A stretch of 64,000 nucleotides of DNA, taken from the NCBI RefSeq assembly GCF_002294995.1, contig NZ_NSGF01000007.1:124001-188000 (forward strand), written 5' to 3'. The DNA comes from Mesorhizobium sp. WSM3860 (GTDB lineage Bacteria > Pseudomonadota > Alphaproteobacteria > Rhizobiales > Rhizobiaceae). A model generated the notes under the pieces. That model saw only the letters and a list, made by a program, of their open reading frames with translations, made no database searches and was not told where the DNA came from. Position numbers and translations under genes: made by a program. Every line of letters begins with the position of its first letter. Position 1 is the first letter of the stretch. Positions 42,291 through 51,500 of the stretch are shown piece after piece.

Positions 42291-44093
42291 ATGAAACTGA
42301 CCGGTGGGCAGATCGTCGCAAGAGCGCTCAAGGAATATGGCGTCGAATATGTGGCTGGCGTACCTGGACATGGCATCTGGGCCCTGTTCGATGCTTTTCT
42401 CGAGGAAGGCTCGCAACTGCCCTTTATCCAGGTCATGCATGAACAGAGCGCCGTTCATATGGCGGACGGCTATTTCCGCGCCAGCGGCAAGCCCATGGCA
42501 TGTTCGACGTCGGTCGGACCTGGCGCTACCAACACGATCATTGGTCTTGCGACAGCCTACTGCGACTCGACTTCATTGTTCTATGTCTCGGGCTCGCCGC
42601 AGACCTACATGCATGGCCACGGCACCATGCAGGAGATCGAACGCCAACAGGACAACGCCTTTGCGCGCATCACTGAGCAGGTGACCAAACGCGCCTGGCA
42701 GGCGCAATCCGTCCAGGTTCTACCGACCATCATGCATCGCGCCTTCAACGAGATGCTCACCGGCCGTCCGGGCCCCGTGCATATCGAGGTGCCAATGGAC
42801 GTGCAGGTCGAGGCGGCGGACGTGAGCATTCATCCGTTGGACAAGCGGCTGCCGATAGGTGTCGCCTACCCGGATCCGAGCGCGATCGAGGCTGCGGTAA
42901 AGCTTCTGTTGGAGGCCGAGCGGCCGGTCATCGTTGCCGGTGGCGGCGCCATCACGGCCAACGCTTCAAACGAATTGACGCGTTTGGCCGAGCGTCTCGG
43001 CGCGGCAGTTTCGATCACCTGGAACGGCAAGGGCGCCATCTCGGAAGATCATGAGCTCTTCATCGGCGCGGTCGGCCAGACCGGCACGACATGCGGCAAC
43101 AAGATCACCGCATCCGCCGACGTCGTGATCTCGGTAGGCTGCCGCTTCACAGATTGGTCGGCGTCCTCCTACGCCAAGGGCGTTTCGTTCTCGATCCCGC
43201 CGGGCAAGCTGATCCACATCGATCTTGACCCGCGTGAGATCGGCAAAACCTATCCGACCGAGGTTGGCATTGTTTCAGACGCAAAGGTCGCTTTGGAGGC
43301 AATTCTGGCGTTGCTGTCGGAGGCCGATGCCAAGAAGGCTCTGGCGAAACGCGAGACGTTCCTGGCCGACGTCCAGAAGGCGAAGGCCGACTGGATCGCC
43401 CAGGTGTCGCCGCGCGAAAACAGCCGCGAAACGCCCTTCACATCGCAACGCCCGCTGGTCGCTTTGCGTAAGGTCCTCGACCGCAATGGTATCGTGGTTG
43501 TCGGTTCGGGTAACACCCAGGGTTCGGTGAAGCAAAGCTTCCCGGTCTACGAGCCGCGCACCCATCTGACCTCTGGCTCCTATTCACCGATGGGGTGGGC
43601 AGTGCCGGCCGCGTTGGGTGCCAAGCTTGCATGCCCAGATCGTCAGGTCGTGGCGATCGTTGGCGACGGCGACTTCATGATGTCGCTGCCCGAAATGGGC
43701 ACTGCCGTGATGAACGGCATCAATGTGGTGTTTCTCGTGTTGAACAACTCGGGCTACATGTCGATCCGTGGCGGCCAGCGCAAGTTCATGGGTCGCCATA
43801 TTGCTTCCGAATTTACCCATCACTCCGGCAATGGCCAGCCTTACTCTGCCGATATCACGGCCTCCGCCCGCGCATTCGGGCTCGAGGCCTGGAAAGTCGA
43901 GAAGGATGAAGATCTCGAAACCAGCTTGAAGGCAGCCTTGGAATGCGGCGGCCCGGCTCTTGTCGAGGTCATTGTCTCACGCGACGCGGCGGGACCGTTC
44001 GCGACCGGCTGGTGGGATTTCCCATCGCCGGCCTACTACGAAAAAGAACAGGCCGCATACGCCGAAATGCGCGCACGCGAGCAGCACCTATAG
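42291..44093 (+). CDS. Thiamine diphosphate-dependent enzyme (acetolactate synthase-like)
   Basis: A 600-residue member of the acetolactate synthase/oxalyl-CoA decarboxylase fold. The N-terminal Pyr domain carries the activating E51 (MHEQSAVHMADG), the middle domain GGGAITANAS, and the C-terminal PP domain the ThDP/Mg motif GDGDFMM...NNSGY near residues 455-485. No small regulatory subunit gene follows, so it is not the biosynthetic ALS. Position in a catabolic operon with a HisD-like dehydrogenase suggests cleavage or decarboxylation of a 2-oxo acid or aldehyde. A good ribosome site (AGAGGG) precedes ATG 42291. Confidence 0.9.
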   Translation: MKLTGGQIVARALKEYGVEYVAGVPGHGIWALFDAFLEEGSQLPFIQVMHEQSAVHMADGYFRASGKPMACSTSVGPGATNTIIGLATAYCDSTSLFYVSGSPQTYMHGHGTMQEIERQQDNAFARITEQVTKRAWQAQSVQVLPTIMHRAFNEMLTGRPGPVHIEVPMDVQVEAADVSIHPLDKRLPIGVAYPDPSAIEAAVKLLLEAERPVIVAGGGAITANASNELTRLAERLGAAVSITWNGKGAISEDHELFIGAVGQTGTTCGNKITASADVVISVGCRFTDWSASSYAKGVSFSIPPGKLIHIDLDPREIGKTYPTEVGIVSDAKVALEAILALLSEADAKKALAKRETFLADVQKAKADWIAQVSPRENSRETPFTSQRPLVALRKVLDRNGIVVVGSGNTQGSVKQSFPVYEPRTHLTSGSYSPMGWAVPAALGAKLACPDRQVVAIVGDGDFMMSLPEMGTAVMNGINVVFLVLNNSGYMSIRGGQRKFMGRHIASEFTHHSGNGQPYSADITASARAFGLEAWKVEKDEDLETSLKAALECGGPALVEVIVSRDAAGPFATGWWDFPSPAYYEKEQAAYAEMRAREQHL

Positions 44094-44194
44094 CAAGATT
44101 GAGGTGAGGGCAGGCTAAGCACCGCCCTCGCTAATCGCCATCTATCTCACAGAGAATGCGACGCGCAAGCGCTCGCGAATGAAGAGTTATTGTC

Positions 44195-45505
44195 ATGATA
44201 CGCATGGTCAAGTCCGCCCAAGGCAGCGTCGCAGACGGCGGCCAACCGGAAGTCACCGCGACGGTTCAGGCATTACTTGCCCAAATCGAGAAGGGGGGCG
44301 ACAGGGCAGTTCGCGAATTGTCCAATCGCTTCGACAAGTTCGACCGGGATAGCTATCGCCTGAGCAAGGCCGAGATCGATGGATGCATCAACGCGTTGAC
44401 CAAGCGCGAACGCGAAGACCTCGATTTTGCGCAGGACCAGGTGCGCAAATTCGCCGAAGCCCAGCGCGCCACTCTTCGCAATCTGGAAATCGAAACGCTG
44501 CCTGGTGTGATTCTGGGCCACAAGAACATACCGATTCAGAACGTTGGATGCTACGTCCCGGGCGGCAAGTATCCGCTGCTTGCTTCCGCTCACATGACCG
44601 TCTTGACCGCTCGGGTGGCGGGCTGCGAGCGTGTCATCACTTGCGCACCTCCGTTCCGGGGCAAGATCGCCGAGAAGATTGTAGCCGCCCAGGCCCTCGC
44701 CGGTGCGGACGAAATCTACTGCCTTGGCGGCGTCCAGGCTATCGCCGCCATGGCTTACGGCACGGAGACGATCGCGCCTGTGGATATCCTGGCCGGCCCC
44801 GGCAACGCCTACGTCGCCGAGGCCAAACGGTTGCTGTTCGGTAAGGTCGGCATTGATCTTTTCGCGGGTCCGACCGAGACCCTGGTGATTGCTGACGACA
44901 GTGCCGACGGTGAAATCGTGGCGACCGACCTGCTGGGCCAGGCAGAGCATGGTGTAAACTCTCCCGCTCTTTTGATCACCAATTCCGAGAAGCTGGCCCG
45001 CGATACGCTGGATGAGATCGAGCGCTTGCTCAAAATCCTGCCGACAGCCGCCGTCGCGGCCAAAGCCTGGCAAGATTTCGGCGAGATCATCCTGTGTGAT
45101 ACGGTCGATGAGATGGTGGCGGAGGCGGATCGCATCGCCTCCGAACACGTGCAGGTTATGACACGTGATCCGGACTATTTCCTTGAGAAAATGAAGAACT
45201 ACGGCGCTCTGTTTCTTGGGGCCCGCACCAACGTCTCTTTCGGCGACAAGGTGATCGGGACCAATCATACGCTGCCTACTAATAAGGCGGCCCGATACAC
45301 AGGCGGGCTCTGGGTCGGCAAGTTCCTGAAGACCTGCACCTATCAGCGCATCGAGACCGATGAAGCGTCCGCTCTGGTCGGCCAGTACAGCTCACGCCTC
45401 TGCATCATGGAAGGTTTTGCAGGACACGCAGAGCAGTCCAACATCCGCGTCCGCCGGTACGGCCGACGCAACGTTCCATACGGTTCGGCCGCCGAACCGT
45501 TCTGA
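44195..45505 (+). CDS. Histidinol dehydrogenase-family protein, sulfopropanediol/polyol dehydrogenase-like
   Basis: A 436-residue HisD-fold enzyme with [42 protein letters not shown] and GTNHTLPT (catalytic His). HisD-fold enzymes oxidise an alcohol to a carboxylate in two NAD-dependent steps; HpsN-type paralogues do this on sulfopropanediol. The operon is catabolic and contains no other his gene, so a diol substrate fits better than histidinol. Together with the ThDP enzyme it may process an imported polyol, but that is inference. ATG 44195 is assumed; ATG 44204 is close by. Confidence 0.85.
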   Translation: MIRMVKSAQGSVADGGQPEVTATVQALLAQIEKGGDRAVRELSNRFDKFDRDSYRLSKAEIDGCINALTKREREDLDFAQDQVRKFAEAQRATLRNLEIETLPGVILGHKNIPIQNVGCYVPGGKYPLLASAHMTVLTARVAGCERVITCAPPFRGKIAEKIVAAQALAGADEIYCLGGVQAIAAMAYGTETIAPVDILAGPGNAYVAEAKRLLFGKVGIDLFAGPTETLVIADDSADGEIVATDLLGQAEHGVNSPALLITNSEKLARDTLDEIERLLKILPTAAVAAKAWQDFGEIILCDTVDEMVAEADRIASEHVQVMTRDPDYFLEKMKNYGALFLGARTNVSFGDKVIGTNHTLPTNKAARYTGGLWVGKFLKTCTYQRIETDEASALVGQYSSRLCIMEGFAGHAEQSNIRVRRYGRRNVPYGSAAEPF

Positions 45506-45582
45506 TGCGGAACGCCACGGCACGCCCCGAAAAGGTCGAGCCGGTTCATCAATCACCAACGCAAGCAAGAAGGGGAACTACA

Positions 45583-46833
45583 ATGAAGCTCACTACCATC
45601 CTGGCCGCCTCGATCGCCCTCGCGCCCGTAGCCGCAATGGCCGAAAGCAAAGGCAAGGTTGAAGGTATTCATCACTGGGTGTCCGAAAGCGAGGTGAAAG
45701 CTCTCAAGGTCATCACCGACAAGCTAGCTACTAAGGGCTACACCTGGGAGGACAGCGCGGTGGGCGGCCTCAGCGGCGCCAACGCGCTCCAGGCGCTGCG
45801 CACGCGCCTTGCCGCCGGGAATCCGCCTGCAACGATGCAGTTTCTTGGCTATGAGGGTCTCGATTGGGGGAAGCAGGGCGTCCTGCGCTCCCTCAACGAC
45901 CTCTACACCAAGAACGGCTGGGACAAAGCGCTCGCGCCGCAACTGCTTGCCTTCGTGAAAAACGGAGACGACTTCATTTCGGTCCCGATCAACATGCACA
46001 GGCAGAACTGGCTTTGGGCGAACAAGGCCGTGTTCGACAAGGCCGGCGTCAAGGAACCGAAGTCCTGGGACGAGCTGATCGCCGACGGCGAGAAACTGCG
46101 TGCTGCCGGAGCGATCCCCCTGGCCATGGGTGACGAGAGCTGGCAGATCCTCGAAGTTTTCGAGGCAATCCTTGTGGATGTGAACGGACCCGAATTCTAC
46201 AAGAAGGCTGTCATCGACTTGGACGAGGGCGCTCTCTCGAGTCCAGAAATGATTGCGACGTTCGACAGGCTGAGGAAGGTCCGCGGGCTTGTCGATGATG
46301 GCTTCACCGGGCGTGATTGGGCCGTGGCCACTGGCATGGTTGCGGACGGCAAGGCCGCCATGCAGGTCATGGGCGACTGGGCCAAAGGTGAGTTCCTCGC
46401 CAAGGGCCTGAAGCCGGGCGTCGATTTTCTGTGTTTTCCCACCCCGACCGACAAGCCGAACTTCAAGTTCGTGATCGATGCCTTCGGCATGTTCAAAGTC
46501 GATGACGCTGTGACCACGGCGGGCCAGGACGCGTGGGCGGAATCAATCATGGATCCCGAAGTGCAGAAGCAGTTCAACCTGATCAAGGGCTCTATCCCTG
46601 CTCGCTCCGACGTTTCCGTCGACAGCTTCGATGACTGCGCGAAACGCAGCTACGCTGACCGCGAGGCGGCGGTGAAGAATGGAGCCATGCTCGGCGGTCT
46701 GACAGAAGGTTTTGCCGCTCAGCCTCAATTTGCTGGCGTATTCACCGACGTCGTCGGCAAATTCTTCGTCACCGACATGTCGTCCAAAGACGCCGTTCAG
46801 GCTTTGGTCGACGGCATCAATAACGCCCGCTGA
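45583..46833 (+). CDS. Carbohydrate ABC transporter substrate-binding protein (family 1)
   Basis: A 416-residue MalE/UgpB-like sugar-binding protein with a Sec signal peptide (cleavage after AMA near residue 20). Sugar-binding protein features include EGIHHWVSESEVKALKVI, WANKAVFDKAGVKEPKSWDEL and AAMQVMGDWAKGEF. ATG 45583 follows AAGGGGAAC. It is the periplasmic component of the transporter encoded by the next three genes; a hairpin follows its stop. Confidence 0.92.
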   Translation: MKLTTILAASIALAPVAAMAESKGKVEGIHHWVSESEVKALKVITDKLATKGYTWEDSAVGGLSGANALQALRTRLAAGNPPATMQFLGYEGLDWGKQGVLRSLNDLYTKNGWDKALAPQLLAFVKNGDDFISVPINMHRQNWLWANKAVFDKAGVKEPKSWDELIADGEKLRAAGAIPLAMGDESWQILEVFEAILVDVNGPEFYKKAVIDLDEGALSSPEMIATFDRLRKVRGLVDDGFTGRDWAVATGMVADGKAAMQVMGDWAKGEFLAKGLKPGVDFLCFPTPTDKPNFKFVIDAFGMFKVDDAVTTAGQDAWAESIMDPEVQKQFNLIKGSIPARSDVSVDSFDDCAKRSYADREAAVKNGAMLGGLTEGFAAQPQFAGVFTDVVGKFFVTDMSSKDAVQALVDGINNAR

Positions 46834-46834
46834 T

Positions 46835-46852
46835 CAGGGCAGGCAGGCCCTG
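46835..46852 (+). other. Hairpin between sugar-binding protein and permease genes
   Basis: CAGGGC (46835-46840) pairs with GCCCTG (46847-46852) around a 6-base loop, one base after the stop of the binding-protein gene. There is no T-run. Such structures after malE-like genes commonly protect the upstream message and lower permease expression. Confidence 0.5.
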
Positions 46853-46920
46853 CCGGAATATGGCCTCGGCGGGGCCCTCTCCTGTAACCGTGCTCAGCAA
46901 TAGCGAGGTTGGTCAGTCCT

Positions 46921-47805
46921 ATGTCGCCCAAAAACAAACTAGACCTGTGGTTGCCGCGGCTCGTCCTGTCGCCCAGTCTCCTGGCCGTTCTGATCGCCGT
47001 CTATCTTTTCATAGTTTGGACAGCTTGGATTTCGCTCTCCTCGTCGCAGATGGTGCCTAAGTTCGACTTCGTCGGGGTCGAGCAATACGTCCGGTTGTGG
47101 TCGACCCCACGCTGGCATACAGCCGTCGCAAATCTCTTCATCTTCACGGCGCTGTTCCTGACCATCACCATTGCGCTCGGCTTGTTCCTGGCGATCCTTC
47201 TCGATCAGAAGGTGCGGGCGGAGGGCTTCCTGCGTGCCGTTTACCTCTATCCCATGGCCTTGTCGTTCATTGTCACCGGCACAGCCTGGAAATGGATCTT
47301 GAACCCGGACCTCGGTCTGCAGAAGGTCATCAACGAGCTCGGCTGGACAGGCTTCGTCTTCGACTGGATCACACAACCGAGCTTTGCAATCTATTGCGTG
47401 GTGATCGCAGCGGTCTGGCAATCGACAGGGTTTGCCATGGCCATTTTCCTGGCGGGGCTGCGGGCGATCGATACTTCAATCATAAAGGCCGCGCAGATCG
47501 AGGGAGCCAGCCTGCCGCGAATCTACCTTAACGTCATAGTGCCGATGCTGCGCCCGGCGTTTCTTAGTGTCATTGTCCTCTTGAGCTATATCTCGATCAA
47601 GAGCTTCGACCTCGTGCTGGCCCTGACAAATGCCGGGCCTGGCAGCGCCACCGAGATGCCTTCCACCTTCATGTTTGCGGCAACCTTCAGGCGCAACCAA
47701 ATGGGTGTCGGTGCCGCCAGCGCCATCATGATGCTGATGACGGTTGCGGCGATCATCGTTCCCTACCTCTATTCGGAACTGAGGGAGGACCGCAATGCGC
47801 ACTGA
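46921..47805 (+). CDS. MalF-type sugar ABC transporter permease
   Basis: A 294-residue inner-membrane permease with six hydrophobic segments and the EAA loop LRAIDTSIIKAAQIEGASLPRIYLNVIVPML. ATG 46921 is used; GAGGTTGG lies upstream. Its end overlaps the second permease by 11 bases. It forms the pore with MalG-type partner and takes substrate from the preceding binding protein. Confidence 0.92.
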   Translation: MSPKNKLDLWLPRLVLSPSLLAVLIAVYLFIVWTAWISLSSSQMVPKFDFVGVEQYVRLWSTPRWHTAVANLFIFTALFLTITIALGLFLAILLDQKVRAEGFLRAVYLYPMALSFIVTGTAWKWILNPDLGLQKVINELGWTGFVFDWITQPSFAIYCVVIAAVWQSTGFAMAIFLAGLRAIDTSIIKAAQIEGASLPRIYLNVIVPMLRPAFLSVIVLLSYISIKSFDLVLALTNAGPGSATEMPSTFMFAATFRRNQMGVGAASAIMMLMTVAAIIVPYLYSELREDRNAH

Positions 47806-48673
47806 AGAACACTCAGCGCGCCGCTCGCGCCAGATCGGGCGCGTGTTCATATACGGCTCGTTGATCGCACTCGCCGCCTTCTACCTAATGCCGCTGTGGG
47901 TGATGACCGTCACCTCGCTCAAGTCGCTGGACGAGATCTATGGGGGCTCATTCATCGGGATGCCCAAGGCGATCACCTTGGAAGCCTGGAACAAGGCATG
48001 GCAGGAGGCCTGCATTGGCACGGCCTGCACGGGGCTGCGGCCCTACTTCATTAATTCAATCCTGATGGTCGTGCCTGCCGTCATCCTGTCCACAGGGATA
48101 GGGGCGATAAACGGCTATATCCTCACGAAGTGGCGCTTCGCCGGCGCGAATGCCATATTCGGATTGTTGCTGTTCGGATGCTTCCTGCCGTTCCAAGCCG
48201 TGATCCTGCCCATGGCGCAAGTGCTGGGTCGCCTGCACCTTTCGGGCACCATTCCCGGTCTCGTGCTGGTTCACACGGTATACGGCATCAGCTTCACGAC
48301 TTTGTTCTTCCGGAACTATTTCATCACCATCCCGGACGAACTGACCCGCGCGGCACAGATCGATGGAGCCGGCTTCTTTCGAATCTTCTTTTCAGTGATG
48401 TTGCCGACTGCGCTTCCCATCATCGTGGTCTCCTGCATCTGGCAGTTCACGCAGATCTGGAACGACTTTCTTTTCGGCGTGTCGTTCACTGCCGGGCAGT
48501 CATCACCGATCACCGTGGCTCTGAACAACATCGTCAACGTGACGATGGGGCGCAAGCAATACAACGTCGACATGGCCGCCGCCATGATTGCAGCCATTCC
48601 CACTCTCTTCGTCTACGTCGTCGCTGGACGCTACTTCGTGCGCGGTCTGACCGCCGGTGCCGTGAAAGGCTAA
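47795..48673 (+). CDS. MalG-type sugar ABC transporter permease
   Basis: A 292-residue permease with the conserved loop IPDELTRAAQIDGAGFFRIFF and a typical start IYGSLIALAAFYLMPLWVMTVTSLK. ATG 47795 follows GGGAGGACC inside the end of the upstream permease, so translation is coupled. It completes the membrane part of the sugar transporter. Confidence 0.92.
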   Translation: MRTEEHSARRSRQIGRVFIYGSLIALAAFYLMPLWVMTVTSLKSLDEIYGGSFIGMPKAITLEAWNKAWQEACIGTACTGLRPYFINSILMVVPAVILSTGIGAINGYILTKWRFAGANAIFGLLLFGCFLPFQAVILPMAQVLGRLHLSGTIPGLVLVHTVYGISFTTLFFRNYFITIPDELTRAAQIDGAGFFRIFFSVMLPTALPIIVVSCIWQFTQIWNDFLFGVSFTAGQSSPITVALNNIVNVTMGRKQYNVDMAAAMIAAIPTLFVYVVAGRYFVRGLTAGAVKG

Positions 48674-48677
48674 TGCC

Positions 48678-49778
48678 ATGTCAACTCTTGAAATCGATCG
48701 GGCCCGCAAGGTCTACGGTGACCTCGAGGTCCTGAAGGAGGTCAGTATCTCCATCGGTACCGGCGACTTCCTGGTGTTGCTCGGCCCGTCGGGCTGCGGG
48801 AAGTCAACGCTGCTCAACATGATCGCGGGCCTTGAGAACATCTCAGGTGGAGAGATCCGCATCGCCGGCAAGGTGGTCAACGACCTGTCACCGAAAGACA
48901 GGGACATCGCCATGGTGTTCCAGTCCTACGCCCTGTACCCCACGATGACAGTTCGCCAGAACATCGAGTTCGGAATGAAGATACGCGGTGTGGCGCAGGC
49001 CGAGCGGGACAAGGCGGTCAAGACCGCGGCTGACCTGCTTCAGATGACGCATCTTCTGGATAGGAAGCCCTCGCAACTTTCCGGAGGCCAGCGCCAACGC
49101 GTGGCAATGGGGCGCGCGATTGTGCGCCAACCCAAGCTGTTCCTGTTCGACGAACCTTTGTCCAACCTGGACGCCAAGCTGCGCGTCGACATGCGGACCG
49201 AGATCAAGCGTCTTCATGCACGATTGGGAACCACCATCGTCTACGTCACGCACGATCAGATTGAGGCGATGACGCTCGCCACTCGCGTGGCTGTGATGAA
49301 GGACGGCGTTGTTCAACACCTCGACGATCCACAGTCCGTCTACGACCGGCCGGCGAACGTATATGTGGCCAAGTTTGTCGGGTCGCCCTCGATGAACATC
49401 ATTCCGGCGAGCCTTGACGTGGAAGACGGCAGGCCAGTCGCGGTGGTCGACATCCCGGGCGCGACGGCGGGCCGCCTCACGGGCATCCCTTTGTCTTCAC
49501 AAGCGGCAGCCAAATACGCCGGGCGCAGTATTCTGGTGGGCATTCGACCGGAGTTGTTCAGCGTCGCCGGCGTGCAGTCTCCGCAAACGGTGTCGGTACA
49601 CATCGACGTTGTCGAGCCGACTGGACCCGACACGCTTGCTCTGTTCCAGGCAGGGGGCGTGGAGGTCACGGCACGCGTGCCACCACGGGCTGTAGCAGCC
49701 CGCACTTCCGCGACCCTCGCTGTCGATACTGCCAAGATCGTGCTGTTCGATGCTGAGACCGAAAAACGCATAGATTGA
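48678..49778 (+). CDS. Sugar ABC transporter ATP-binding protein (UgpC/MsmK-type)
   Basis: A 366-residue ATPase with Walker A GPSGCGKS, signature LSGGQRQR, Walker B LFLFDEPLSNLD and a C-terminal TOBE/regulatory domain. It follows the MalG-type permease by 4 bases and energises this transporter. A second ATPase of the same type is encoded at 56469 without permeases. Confidence 0.93.
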   Translation: MSTLEIDRARKVYGDLEVLKEVSISIGTGDFLVLLGPSGCGKSTLLNMIAGLENISGGEIRIAGKVVNDLSPKDRDIAMVFQSYALYPTMTVRQNIEFGMKIRGVAQAERDKAVKTAADLLQMTHLLDRKPSQLSGGQRQRVAMGRAIVRQPKLFLFDEPLSNLDAKLRVDMRTEIKRLHARLGTTIVYVTHDQIEAMTLATRVAVMKDGVVQHLDDPQSVYDRPANVYVAKFVGSPSMNIIPASLDVEDGRPVAVVDIPGATAGRLTGIPLSSQAAAKYAGRSILVGIRPELFSVAGVQSPQTVSVHIDVVEPTGPDTLALFQAGGVEVTARVPPRAVAARTSATLAVDTAKIVLFDAETEKRID

Positions 49779-49787
49779 GGTACCGAC

Positions 49788-51284
49788 TTGGATCAGACAG
49801 CTGATATCGTAATCATCGGGTCGGGGATTGGAGGCGCGTCCCTGGCCTATAGCCTCGCCGACAGCGGTAGGCGGATCGTGATCTTGGAACGTGGCCAGTA
49901 CCTGCGTGATACCCCCGAAGCGCGCGATGAGACGGCGATATTCCTCAAGGGCTTCTACCGTTCGACTGAAGAGTGGGTTGGGAGCGACGGCGAGGCCTTC
50001 CAGCCGGGCAATTATTACTATGTCGGCGGTAATTCCAAGTTCTTTGGCGCCGTCATGTACCGCTACAGGCTGGAGGATTTCTCGCCTCGCCCTCACATGG
50101 ACGGCGCTTCGCCAGGGTGGCCAATCACCTATGACGAACTCGAGCCGTGGTACGATCGTGCCGAGGCGATCTTCAAGGTGCGCGGCGATGCCTCACAGGA
50201 TCCAACCGAGCCTCCGCGTGAAAGCCCCTACCGCTTTCCACCGGTGCAGGACGAGCCGGCCATCGCCGCCGTGCGCTCTCGGCTGAACAAGGCAGGCATA
50301 CACCCCTCCAGTCTGCCTCTGGCAATAGACATCGAAGAATGGCTTCGCCGCGCTAAGACCGGATGGGATGCGTTTCCCAATACCGGATCCGGCAAGATCG
50401 ATGCCGAGGCTGGCCCGCTGACGGCTGCGCTTAATCATGGCAACGTCAGTCTCGTGACTGGGGCCAACGTCTTGCGTTTGGAGACCGATCCAACGGGCCA
50501 GCAGGTGACTGCCGCGGTGTTCCTGAAAGATGGCGTTGAGCAACGCATCAGCGCAGGCGTTTTTGCCGTTGCGGCCGGCGCCGTCCAGACCGCGGCGCTG
50601 CTGCTGCGGTCTGCCAATGCCGCGCACCCGCGCGGGCTGGCTAATGGCTCCGACCAACTCGGCCGCAATTTCATGAACCACAACACCACCGCCATGCTCG
50701 CGATCGACCCGCTATCCGCCAACACATCGGTGTACCAGAAGACGCTAGCGTTCAACGACTTCTACAATGCCGACCCGGAGACAGGTTTTCCGCTCGGAAA
50801 CGTCCAGTTACTCGGACACATTACGGGGAATATCCTGAAGGCCAACGCACCATTGCTGCCGCGCTGGCTGGCCGGACTGATTGCCCGCAATTGCTATGCC
50901 TGGTTTCTGACCAGCGAGGACCTGCCCAATCCCGAGAGCCGCGTCACGGTTAGCAACGGCCGTATCGTCATGCATTGGGTACGCAGCAACATGCGTGCGC
51001 ACGAGATCCTTATCCGAAGGACGCGCCACGTCATGCGTAAGGCGGGCTTTCCCATTGTGCTCTCCCGAACCTTCGGCAGAAAGACGACCTCGCACCAGTG
51101 TGGCACCGCCAGGCTTGGAAGCAGTCCTCAGACGTCAGTTGTATCGACCGACTGTCGTTCGCATGAGATCGCAAACCTCTACGTGACCGATGCTTCGGTG
51201 CTTCCTACATCAGCGGCCGTTAATCCTGCACTGACCGTCGCGGCACTCGCCATCAAGGCTGGCGCCACAATCAAGCAGACGTAG
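49788..51284 (+). CDS. GMC-family FAD oxidoreductase in the sugar operon
   Basis: A 498-residue GMC flavoprotein. The FAD motif is IVIIGSGIGGASLAYSLADSG; GGNSKFFGAVMYR follows, and the C-terminal active site shows SHQCGTARLG (His) and SAAVNPALT (Asn). TTG 49788 is the only sensible start, preceded by TTGAGGTACC. It lies 9 bases after the transporter ATPase and thus probably oxidises the imported sugar or polyol before or after the HisD-like and ThDP enzymes act. No signal peptide and no Tat partner are present, so it is cytoplasmic. Confidence 0.88.
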   Translation: MDQTADIVIIGSGIGGASLAYSLADSGRRIVILERGQYLRDTPEARDETAIFLKGFYRSTEEWVGSDGEAFQPGNYYYVGGNSKFFGAVMYRYRLEDFSPRPHMDGASPGWPITYDELEPWYDRAEAIFKVRGDASQDPTEPPRESPYRFPPVQDEPAIAAVRSRLNKAGIHPSSLPLAIDIEEWLRRAKTGWDAFPNTGSGKIDAEAGPLTAALNHGNVSLVTGANVLRLETDPTGQQVTAAVFLKDGVEQRISAGVFAVAAGAVQTAALLLRSANAAHPRGLANGSDQLGRNFMNHNTTAMLAIDPLSANTSVYQKTLAFNDFYNADPETGFPLGNVQLLGHITGNILKANAPLLPRWLAGLIARNCYAWFLTSEDLPNPESRVTVSNGRIVMHWVRSNMRAHEILIRRTRHVMRKAGFPIVLSRTFGRKTTSHQCGTARLGSSPQTSVVSTDCRSHEIANLYVTDASVLPTSAAVNPALTVAALAIKAGATIKQT

Positions 51285-51500
51285 CGATGTCACCTCCCGC
51301 GGGTGCGGGAACTGCAGCAACCTCGAGCTTTGCGATGGCAGAGTCGAAAGCCTGCACGTTGTGGGAGCGTCGTTATACCACAAAAGCTTTCCCGGGTCTG
51401 CAACTCGGGGGCTTGCCGCGCCAAGCCGATCGTGCCGTCCAGAGGCAACCGATGAGGCGGTACATCATGCCGAGATCCTGTCCTGAGAGGGGTAGCAACC

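Noticed and set aside
44106..44129. GAGGGC/GCCCTC inverted repeat after the ThDP gene
   Set aside because: Only six pairs with a 12-base loop and no T-run; too weak to call a terminator.
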